NCBI GenBank assembly: GCA_002328485.1
Contig: DCUF01000001.1
Coordinates: 1-14,019 of the forward strand
Direction of reading: 5' to 3'
Length of the DNA: 14,019 nucleotides
Source: Deltaproteobacteria bacterium UBA2221
GTDB lineage: Bacteria > Desulfobacterota > Syntrophorhabdia > Syntrophorhabdales > WCHB1-27
Of the stretch, positions 1 to 5,817 are shown piece by piece; the stretch's first letter is position 1; each line of letters opens with the position of its first letter. A program made the translations under genes and the position numbers. Below the pieces are notes generated by a model. It had not been told where the DNA came from, ran no database searches, and worked only from the letters and a program-made list of their open reading frames with translations.

Positions 1-1022
1 ACGACCGCTATTTCCTCGACAACGTTGCGGGATGGATCCTGGAACTGGACCGGGGACAAGGCATCCCGTGGAAGGGCAACTATTCCTCCTGGCTGGAGCA
101 GAAGAAGAATCGCCTACAGCAGGAGGAAAAATCTGAGACCGAGCGACAGAAAACCCTCCAGCGGGAGCTCGAGTGGATACATATGTCCCCTAAGGGACGC
201 CACGCCAAAGGAAAGGCCCGTATCAATTCCTACGAGGAATTGTTGAGCCGGGATACTGAAAAGGCATCGAAGGACCTCGAGATCTATATCCCGCCGGGAC
301 CCCGGCTGGGCCATGTAGTCATCGAAGCCGACAACGTAAGCAAGGCCTTCGGTGACAATATCCTGATCGAGGGTATGTCCTTTTCGCTCCCCCCCGGCGG
401 CATCATCGGCGTGATTGGCCCCAATGGGGCGGGGAAGACGACCCTTTTCCGGATGATCACCGGTGATGAGGCCCCTGATTCCGGCTCTTTCAGGATCGGG
501 GAAACCGTAAAACTGGCATACGTCGATCAGAGCCGTGATGTTCTGGATCCGAACAAGTCCATCTGGGAGGTCATCTCGGGTGGCGACGATACGATCTCTC
601 TCGGCAAGCGGCAGATCAATTCCCGCGCCTATGTGGCCCGCTTCAATTTTTCGGGCACTGACCAGCAGAAAAAGGTTTCCATGATATCGGGGGGCGAAAG
701 AAACCGTGTCCATCTGGCCCGCATGCTCAAGGAAGAGGCCAATGTCCTGCTCCTTGACGAGCCGACCAATGACCTCGATGTGAACACCATGCGCGCCCTT
801 GAAGAAGCCCTGGAGAGCTTCGCGGGGTGTGCGGTCGTGATCAGCCACGACCGGTGGTTCCTCGACCGCATCGCCACCCACATGCTCGCCTTCGAGGGCG
901 ACAGCAGGGTTGTCTTCTTCGACGGGAATTACTCGGAATACGAAGCGGACAGAAGGATGAGGCTGGGGGCAGCGGCAGACCAGCCCCACCGGATCAAGTA
1001 TCGGCATTTAACCCGCGTCTAG
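1..1022 (+). CDS. ettA: EttA, ABC-F translational throttle ATPase (5'-truncated)
   Basis: C-terminal part of a cytoplasmic ABC-F ATPase. The frame is already open at base 3 and 339 residues are visible; E. coli EttA has about 555, so roughly the first 215 are outside the window. The visible part starts at the H-switch end of the first ABC domain (DRYFLDNVAGWILELDRG), passes through the charged arm/linker (LQREL, then MSPKGR), and contains the complete second ABC domain: Walker A GPNGAGKTT, signature SGGERNRVH, Walker B LLLDEPTND and the switch ISHDRWFLDR. The end (ADQPHRIKY) is typical of EttA. Known members bind the ribosomal E site and gate the first steps of elongation according to ADP/ATP level. 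An internal ATG at 183 is not the start, because the family-specific sequence continues upstream of it. The gene converges on aas. Paralogues such as Uup or YheS fit less well than EttA. Confidence 0.95.
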   Translation, partial: DRYFLDNVAGWILELDRGQGIPWKGNYSSWLEQKKNRLQQEEKSETERQKTLQRELEWIHMSPKGRHAKGKARINSYEELLSRDTEKASKDLEIYIPPGPRLGHVVIEADNVSKAFGDNILIEGMSFSLPPGGIIGVIGPNGAGKTTLFRMITGDEAPDSGSFRIGETVKLAYVDQSRDVLDPNKSIWEVISGGDDTISLGKRQINSRAYVARFNFSGTDQQKKVSMISGGERNRVHLARMLKEEANVLLLDEPTNDLDVNTMRALEEALESFAGCAVVISHDRWFLDRIATHMLAFEGDSRVVFFDGNYSEYEADRRMRLGAAADQPHRIKYRHLTRV

Positions 1023-1162
1023 AGAGAAGGCTTTGGCCGACGAAGGGGCGGGTGGTTACCGACTGATCCTTCGCCCCGACCGCGGCCTTTTCATCCGCGG
1101 CAAGGTCGGTTGTCACGAATGCGATGCCGATCAATAGGGCAATAACAGGGGCATGTCGCTCA

Positions 1163-1184
1163 AAGGCATCCTGCGGGGATCCTT
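1163..1184. terminator. Stem-loop at the ettA/aas convergence (weak terminator candidate)
   Basis: Left arm 1163-1171 and right arm 1177-1184 form an 8-bp stem with one bulged C and a 5-nt loop (1172-1176). It abuts the aas stop codon (1185-1187) in the space between two converging genes. No clear run of T follows on either strand, so it is only a candidate. Two further imperfect inverted repeats lie nearby (ggggcg 1045-1050 with cgcccc 1072-1077; ccgacc 1076-1081 with ggtcgg 1104-1109). The rest of 1023-1184 shows no convincing gene. Confidence 0.25.
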
Positions 1185-3329
1185 CTATGAGGCCTTCGCC
1201 ATGGCCATCTCCCTCGCCTTGACATAATCCGTCTTTCCCGTCCCCAGGAGGGGCAGCTTGTCGACTCCGATGAGTCGGCGCGGGATCCACAACTCCGACA
1301 GTCCATGACTCCGGAAGGCCTCACGCAACGAATCAACGGAGGCATCATGTTTCTCCGTGAGAAGCACGAGGGCCTCGCCCTTTCGGGCATCGGGCACGCT
1401 CACCACAGCGTGATTCTTTTCAGGCCAGAGGGCGGCCACCACGGTTTCGACAGCGGCCAGGGAGATCATCTCCCCGCCGATTTTGGCAAAACGCTTGATC
1501 CGACCCAGTATCGTCACGTACCCACCAGTATCCATGCTGACCACATCTCCGGTATCATACCAACCATCAGCCAGAGGTTGAAGGACGCCCGGTCTGTCTT
1601 CTTTCAGATAACCGAGCATCACATTCGGCCCCCTGACGTAAAGCTGCCTTCCTTCCTCGATGCCCGGCACTGTCTCAAGTCGTGCCGTGATCCCGGGCAG
1701 GAGACGACCCACCGTGCCTTTTCGGTAATGCATGGCCGTATTGACACTCATGACAGGGGCTGTCTCGGTGGCGCCGTATCCCTCGAGGACCCGGAGACCG
1801 AATTTTTCGATCCACTGGCTGCGGGTTTCTTCTTTGAGACGCTCAGCCCCTGCAAAAACATAGCGCAGAGAATGGCAGTCGTAGGGATGGGCAAACCGGG
1901 CGTAACCGGCGAGGAATGTGTCCGTGCCGAAGATGATGGTAGCGTTGGTTTCGTAGATCATCTCCGGCACAATCCGGTAATGGAGGGGTGACGGGTAGAA
2001 GAAGGTGCGAATGCCGGAGAGCAAGGGGAGCAATGTGCCGCCCGTCAGACCAAAGGCATGAAACATGGGAAGACAGTTAAAGATGATATCCTGGGGCCCG
2101 AAATCGATGGCGCTGGCAAGCTGAAAGCGATTGGCGAGGATGTTGCGGTGACTGAGGACAACCCCTTTTGGGGTCCCCTCGGAGCCGGAGGTAAACAACA
2201 GGACCGCCGGGTCATGGGGTTCCGATGTGACGGTCCAACGGAGCACCATCTCTGGCATAAAGCTGTACAACAGCCCCAAAAGCTTGTCAGAGAGGCGCAG
2301 ATCCTTCCCCATATCTTCGAGATAGAGGACACGAACCCCGGCGGCCTTTAAGACCTCGAGAACGGCCTGGAGCTTGGCCATACTGACAAAACGCTCGGAG
2401 GTGATGACGGTTCTCAATGTCCCGCACCGACAGGAACCTCCCACCTGTGAGGGACCTGAGGAAAAATTGATCATGGCCGTCACCCGCCCAAGGGCCTGGA
2501 TCGCGAAGAAAGCCAAAGCGGTACTCGCCACATTGGGCAGCATCAAACCGATCCGGTCCTCGTCCTTGGCCACAAAGCGCTTGATCAAACGGGCAAATAT
2601 GAAGGTACGGATCAGGAACTGACCGTAGGTGAGCGGCTTCCGTAATGGATCCTCAACAATGATATGGCCTCGGCCATGGATTCGTCGCGCCTCGAGCAGT
2701 GTCTTCATGAGTGTTGAATCGATCCTGCTGCTCTCGAATATCATATTGGCCATGAGATCGTAGAGTTGCTCCCCCGCCAGTTGGCGGCGCTTTCGTCCCT
2801 TCACATCCTCGGGCAGGTCGAATCGTCGGGGAGGCAAGATGGTAAGGGTGATCTTCGGGAACCACCGGATCCGGACCTTATTTCGAAGATAGGAAAAGGG
2901 CGTGTACTGGGCACCCTCAATGCGGACCGGCAATATCATGGCCCCGGCCTTGTCTGCGATCATCCCCGGCCCTTCGTAGATCTTCATGAGGGAGCCGGTG
3001 ATAGTGATGCGTCCTTCCGGAAAGATCATGCATTTGCCGTCCTTCCTGAGGGTCTCTATCAAGGCTTTGGCGGCAAAGGGATTGGTCGGATCGACCGTAA
3101 GGGTATCGACCAGACTCAACAGGGGCCTGACCCAGAAGCGCCGGGAGATGAAGGTGTTGATGGCGAAGGTCACCCGGTCAGGCAGAAAGGAAGCGATCAG
3201 GGCGGCGTCGAGAAGGGAGGTATGATTTGCAACGATCAGCACGCGCTCGCCTGCCTTGGCGTAGTTCTCGATCCCTTCCACCCGAACCCGATAGATCAAC
3301 CTCAAGAATGCTCCTATCAGGTGCTGCAT
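1185..3329 (-). CDS. aas: Bifunctional 2-acylglycerophosphoethanolamine acyltransferase / acyl-ACP synthetase
   Basis: A 714-residue protein with the same two-domain plan as E. coli Aas (719). Residues 1 to about 190 are a PlsC-type acyltransferase: NHTSLLD carries the HX4D pair His36/Asp41, FPEGR lies at 103-107 and LPVRIEG near 133. Residues from about 225 form an AMP-forming acyl-activating domain: TSGSEGTPKG at 380-389, GYGATE at 517-522, YDTGD at 591-595, and GTGK near the end with the expected catalytic Lys699. The family re-acylates lysophosphatidylethanolamine at the inner membrane, using fatty acid activated with ATP onto bound ACP; here this is inferred from similarity. ATG 3327-3329 follows the marR stop by 2 nt, with a GAGG site inside the end of marR, so the two genes are almost certainly co-translated. 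The lysophospholipid flippase LplT, often beside or fused to Aas, is not in the window. No disruption is seen. Confidence 0.95.
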   Translation of the reverse strand: MQHLIGAFLRLIYRVRVEGIENYAKAGERVLIVANHTSLLDAALIASFLPDRVTFAINTFISRRFWVRPLLSLVDTLTVDPTNPFAAKALIETLRKDGKCMIFPEGRITITGSLMKIYEGPGMIADKAGAMILPVRIEGAQYTPFSYLRNKVRIRWFPKITLTILPPRRFDLPEDVKGRKRRQLAGEQLYDLMANMIFESSRIDSTLMKTLLEARRIHGRGHIIVEDPLRKPLTYGQFLIRTFIFARLIKRFVAKDEDRIGLMLPNVASTALAFFAIQALGRVTAMINFSSGPSQVGGSCRCGTLRTVITSERFVSMAKLQAVLEVLKAAGVRVLYLEDMGKDLRLSDKLLGLLYSFMPEMVLRWTVTSEPHDPAVLLFTSGSEGTPKGVVLSHRNILANRFQLASAIDFGPQDIIFNCLPMFHAFGLTGGTLLPLLSGIRTFFYPSPLHYRIVPEMIYETNATIIFGTDTFLAGYARFAHPYDCHSLRYVFAGAERLKEETRSQWIEKFGLRVLEGYGATETAPVMSVNTAMHYRKGTVGRLLPGITARLETVPGIEEGRQLYVRGPNVMLGYLKEDRPGVLQPLADGWYDTGDVVSMDTGGYVTILGRIKRFAKIGGEMISLAAVETVVAALWPEKNHAVVSVPDARKGEALVLLTEKHDASVDSLREAFRSHGLSELWIPRRLIGVDKLPLLGTGKTDYVKAREMAMAKAS

Positions 3330-3331
3330 AT

Positions 3332-3808
3332 CTATACCTCGCGCATATTCTGTCTGATACGCTCCAGTGACCTGATCAGGATATCTATCTCCGATTTCTC
3401 CAGGATACCTATCACCTTTTTCACCTCGTCCATGTATCTCTCTTCCACGTCTTCTATGATCTTCCTGCCCTTACTGGTCAGTCTGATGGCGTTATAACGG
3501 CGATCACCCGGAACATCGACGCGTACGACCAGTCCGGCCTTTTCCGCGCGGTCGATGAGAGAGGTCACATTGGATCGGTTAACGAGCAGCATTCTACCCA
3601 GCTCCGCTTGAGTAAGGCCTGTCTTCTCTTCCGCCTGGTAGTACAAAAGGTTCATGAGGTTGAATTGAACGTCGGTGATGCCGTACTGAGTGAAGAAATC
3701 CCTAGCACGTTTCTTTAGAAGATCTCCCGTGTAGTAGATGTTGAGCAAGGCCTCGTGCTCAGTTACTTTGATACCCGCTTTCAGACCCAACTCTTTTTCG
3801 AGTTTCAT
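3332..3808 (-). CDS. MarR-family transcriptional regulator
   Basis: A 158-residue DNA-binding protein of normal MarR length. The winged helix-turn-helix spans about residues 65-110: LTQAELGRMLLVNRSNVTSL is the helix-turn-helix and GDRRYNAIRLT the wing, with the conserved Asp-Arg-Arg at 102-104. Flanking helices (20-60 and 115-155) would form the dimer interface. Such proteins usually repress their own operon and release DNA on binding small ligands, often aromatic or acyl compounds. It is the first gene of a tight unit with aas (2-nt gap), so aas is the likely target and a fatty-acyl or membrane-damage signal is plausible (inference). The ATG has no clear Shine-Dalgarno sequence; a palindrome covers that region, so initiation may be weak. 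A TTG seven codons in is an alternative start. The ligand cannot be told from sequence. Confidence 0.93.
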   Translation of the reverse strand: MKLEKELGLKAGIKVTEHEALLNIYYTGDLLKKRARDFFTQYGITDVQFNLMNLLYYQAEEKTGLTQAELGRMLLVNRSNVTSLIDRAEKAGLVVRVDVPGDRRYNAIRLTSKGRKIIEDVEERYMDEVKKVIGILEKSEIDILIRSLERIRQNMREV

Positions 3809-3821
3809 ATAGTTACTATAT
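3807..3821. promoter_or_regulatory. Palindrome over the marR start codon (possible MarR operator 2)
   Basis: ATATAGT-T-ACTATAT is a perfect 7-bp inverted repeat around one central base. It overlaps the marR ATG (3806-3808) and the place where the ribosome binding site should be. Its size and position suit a second operator, or an RNA hairpin limiting translation. It shares only AT-richness and AGTT/AACT-like halves with the neighbouring palindrome. Confidence 0.4.
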
Positions 3822-3825
3822 CGAC

Positions 3826-3841
3826 AGTTTATATATGAACT
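3826..3841. promoter_or_regulatory. Imperfect palindrome at the marR transcription start (possible MarR operator 1)
   Basis: AGTTTATATATGAACT is palindromic at 14 of 16 positions (AGTT-n-ATATAT-n-AACT). It begins right at the -10 box and covers the expected +1 (near 3835). MarR dimers typically bind such 16-20 bp AT-rich dyads, so repressor binding here would block RNA polymerase. The sequence shows the dyad; the identity of the binding protein is inferred. Confidence 0.5.
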
Positions 3842-3869
3842 ATTATATGTCCAGCCGACATTTTGTCAA
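3842..3869 (-). promoter_or_regulatory. Sigma-70-type promoter of marR-aas
   Basis: Read on the minus strand, a perfect TTGACA (-35, 3864-3869) and a perfect TATAAT (-10, 3842-3847) are separated by 16 bp. This is the best promoter match in the window. It points at marR, giving a leader of about 27 nt, and sits downstream of the selenoprotein gene, so marR-aas can be transcribed independently of the lipase-selenoprotein pair. Confidence 0.65.
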
Positions 3870-4003
3870 CAACTTTTTGTATCACCATTCGTGACCTGCT
3901 GATGTACATACCTTCGGGCGAAGTGCAGAGATGGCTCAGGGATCTTTATTCTGGCTACCCGGCTCACCCTGAACGGGATTTTCGGTCATCGGATCACGGA
4001 CGA

Positions 4004-4264
4004 TTATATGGTGTTGTTCTTGACAATGCTGTCCACCACCTGGTGAACATCGGCCAGGCATCAGCGTCTTTTAGGGTTTTTCTGAGCGCAATCGCATTTC
4101 CCATCCTTGGTTTCAGATACTATTCTTTCTAAGATTTTTGATCCGCCGCCGTTGTTAACGTAATCCTTTTCAATATCCTTTCTCGTATAGCCAAAACAAT
4201 AACAAACAAGGTCTTCATCCTTCCATGGTTTGTTTTCTTGGGAATATGAAGGAATCCTAATCAT
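4004..4264 (-). CDS. BFD/CopZ-like [2Fe-2S] protein, predicted selenoprotein (in-frame TGA = Sec68)
   Basis: Predicted product 86 residues. A plain reading stops at TGA 4061-4063 after 67 residues (ending KNPKRR), but the frame continues as U-CLADVHQVVDSIVKN and ends at TAA 4004-4006. Cys21-Tyr-Cys23 followed by FGYT, and Cys57-Asp-Cys59, are the cluster ligands expected of a BFD-like [2Fe-2S] domain as in the C-terminal half of CopZ metallochaperones. As I recall, Cys relatives end in NPKGxCCLxDV, so the TGA falls exactly on the first Cys of that pair, leaving Sec68-Cys69. A SECIS-like hairpin follows. Start ATG 4262-4264 has a strong AGGAG (4270-4274) 5 nt away and overlaps the lipase stop by 8 nt. 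Likely role: small cytoplasmic redox or metal-handling protein; partner unknown. The alternative, a truncated protein or sequencing error, is less likely because the downstream codons keep the family motif. Confidence 0.85.
4030..4049 (-). promoter_or_regulatory. Predicted bacterial SECIS hairpin
   Basis: On the minus strand an 8-bp stem (UGUUCACC with GGUGGACA, one U-G pair) closes an AGGU tetraloop. The stem begins 12 nt after the TGA at 4061-4063 and the loop Gs lie 21-22 nt after it. Bacterial SECIS elements are coding-region hairpins just downstream of the Sec UGA with G and U in a small apical loop; E. coli fdhF has a loop beginning AGGU. Size, distance and loop all fit. An alternative pairing (CCTGG with CCAGG, 4041-4059 region) exists but places the loop closer to the TGA. 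Confidence 0.65.
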
Positions 4265-5018
4265 AATCTCTCCTTCCTTTCGTGTCTGACATTACATGAG
4301 GTGCCCTGAACGAGCCGGACTTCAGGAATCGGATGGTCAGCTCGATCGATTCCCTCGCCTTCATGATGAAGGGGTGCGTACGATGGATGACCACGTGCTC
4401 CTTCATCCCCTCAACCTTTGTCGACTCAAGGGAAACCTTGCCGTCATCAGGCCCCGGTATCATCATGCTGTTGATCCAGTTGATGCTCCTGTCGCCGGCT
4501 ATGATGCCGAGTTCGAAGCCCACCGGACCCAGCCTCCTGGGTAAAGAATGGCTGTGGGTGCCCAACTCGGACCCAGCCGGGCCGTTGATCTTCCGGAAGG
4601 GCAACCAGTCCTTCAGTGCATCCACAACCTCGCTGCCTTTGTTTGGAGGTCCCAGCATGACGACCCGTCCCAGCCTCGGTTCATGGTGCCGAGCAAAGTA
4701 GTATCGGACCAGAATGCCGCCCAGCGAATGGGCCACAAAGTGTATTTTGTTCGTTTCAGCCAACCTGGGCGATCGAAGGGCAGCGCCTATGATACTTTCG
4801 CTCAATGCCTCGACCGTGGCAGTACGGGACGGGTAATCCACGTTCAGAACAACGTACCCTTCCTTTGCGAGGGCACGCTCCATCTCCTTCATGCTGGCGC
4901 TCGAACGGCAGAGTCCGTGAAGGAGAACCACCCCTTCGGCGCCATCCGCTTCCGAACCCAGGATCAAAAGCAGGAGGACAACGGCCGTCCTCAACAAAAA
5001 GTGTCCGTTAAATCTCAC
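4257..5018 (-). CDS. Secreted alpha/beta-hydrolase, lipase-like
   Basis: A 253-residue protein starting with GTG (5016-5018). Residues 1-27 form a signal peptide (basic start, then AVVLLLLILG, with a likely cut near ADGA), so it acts in the periplasm, envelope or outside. HGLCRSS near 34-40 is the oxyanion-hole region, AHSLGG holds the nucleophile Ser98 (Ala replaces the first Gly of the usual GxSxG), Asp191/192 in PGPDDG and His212 or His215 complete a plausible triad. GPPNKGSE resembles triacylglycerol-lipase and PGAP1-like esterases. The substrate is unknown; lipids or esters are likely. The C-terminal tail after residue 235 is probably non-catalytic. The Shine-Dalgarno site is weak. The stop codon overlaps the start of the selenoprotein gene, so translation of the two is coupled, which is odd because one is exported and the other looks cytoplasmic. 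Confidence 0.85.
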   Translation of the reverse strand: MRFNGHFLLRTAVVLLLLILGSEADGAEGVVLLHGLCRSSASMKEMERALAKEGYVVLNVDYPSRTATVEALSESIIGAALRSPRLAETNKIHFVAHSLGGILVRYYFARHHEPRLGRVVMLGPPNKGSEVVDALKDWLPFRKINGPAGSELGTHSHSLPRRLGPVGFELGIIAGDRSINWINSMMIPGPDDGKVSLESTKVEGMKEHVVIHRTHPFIMKARESIELTIRFLKSGSFRAPHVMSDTKGRRDYD

Positions 5019-5153
5019 TTCTGATGCCGTCCCTGCAACAATTCGGCCTCCCCCAGCCCCTTATCGAGAGTTATTCCCCATGGTCTGGCCTTCTGGGCAG
5101 GGCCAAGCTTTGGACAAGTTTACCACATTGTTGAGGAACGCCACCCCACGCTT

Positions 5154-5169
5154 CCTGTGAACTCACAGG
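5154..5169. promoter_or_regulatory. Perfect dyad upstream of rubrerythrin (operator candidate)
   Basis: CCTGTGA-AC-TCACAGG has perfect 7-bp arms around 2 bases. It lies 70 nt upstream of the rubrerythrin ATG and just before TATCAT (5175-5180), a possible -10; no good -35 is seen at 17 bp. Its halves resemble CRP/FNR half-sites (TGTGA/TCACA), but the spacer is 2 rather than 6 bases, so it is not a standard site for those proteins. No T-run follows, so it is not a terminator. The rest of 5019-5238, between divergent genes, shows nothing clear. Confidence 0.35.
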
Positions 5170-5238
5170 CATGGTATCATAAACAGGCGCGGCTCAGGGC
5201 CGCTCGCCATCGACATCGCTGCAAAAGGAGCTTCGTTC

Positions 5239-5817
5239 ATGAACCTGAAAGGATCCCAGACCGAAAAGAACCTGCTTCTGGCCTACCTGGGGGAATCGAA
5301 CAACAGAAACCTCTACACCTACTTCGCCTATAAGGCAAGAGAGGAAGGCTACGAACAGATTGCCGCGGTATTCTTCGAGACAGCAGAGCACGAGCACGAG
5401 CATGCCAGACAGGAGCTGAACCTTATTGGGACAAGCGACGTAGAGCTTCCGGCAGGCACCTACCCTGTTAAGGGCGTGGGCAGCACTGTGTCCAACCTGG
5501 AGAATGCGGTATCCGGTGAGCATTACGAGCAGACCGAGATGTACCCCGATTTCGCCGGAAAGGCCGAGGAGGAAGGCTTCACGGAAATCGCCCGCCTGTT
5601 CCGGGATATCGCCGTTGCAGAGGCCTATCACGAACAGCGATTCAGGACACTGCTCAATAACATAAAGGAAGGCAAGGTGTTCGAGAAGGACGGCGTCGTC
5701 ATATGGAAATGCAGGGCCTGTGGGTACCTGCACAACGGCAAGGAGGCCCCGCAGCGTTGTCCTGTCTGCGCCTACGGCCGCGCCTATTTTGAGACGTTGG
5801 CGGAGGACTACTCGTGA
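5239..5817 (+). CDS. rbr: Rubrerythrin (non-haem di-iron peroxidase)
   Basis: A 192-residue protein, the normal length for classical rubrerythrin. The N-terminal four-helix bundle carries the di-iron ligands in their usual pattern: Glu19, Glu50 and His53 (in TAEHEHEH), Glu94 and Glu97 (GEHYE), Glu128 and His131 (EAYHE). The C-terminal rubredoxin domain has Cys158-x2-Cys161 and Cys174-x2-Cys177. It reduces hydrogen peroxide in the cytoplasm of anaerobes, taking electrons from NAD(P)H through rubredoxin-type donors. Start ATG has AAGGAG (5225-5230) at 8 nt. It is translationally coupled to the downstream kinase. The dyad at 5154-5169 may regulate it. Confidence 0.97.
   Translation: MNLKGSQTEKNLLLAYLGESNNRNLYTYFAYKAREEGYEQIAAVFFETAEHEHEHARQELNLIGTSDVELPAGTYPVKGVGSTVSNLENAVSGEHYEQTEMYPDFAGKAEEEGFTEIARLFRDIAVAEAYHEQRFRTLLNNIKEGKVFEKDGVVIWKCRACGYLHNGKEAPQRCPVCAYGRAYFETLAEDYS

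Noticed and set aside
114..1007. 297-codon minus-strand frame opposite ettA
   Set aside because: Shadow of a GC-rich gene; the plus strand carries every ABC-F motif.
994..1184. Minus-strand frame after aas with a short hydrophobic stretch (PVIALLIGIAFV), which might be a small exported protein
   Set aside because: No supported start codon or ribosome site between the aas stop and the hydrophobic stretch, and it runs into the ettA coding region. Aas itself ends normally, so this is not a frameshifted tail.
1305..1991. 228-codon plus-strand frame opposite aas
   Set aside because: Antisense to the AMP-binding domain of aas, without motif or ribosome site.
3863..4132. Plus-strand open frame of 89 codons
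   Set aside because: It lies antisense to the end of the selenoprotein gene and the marR promoter region, has no ribosome site and its sequence resembles no family I know.
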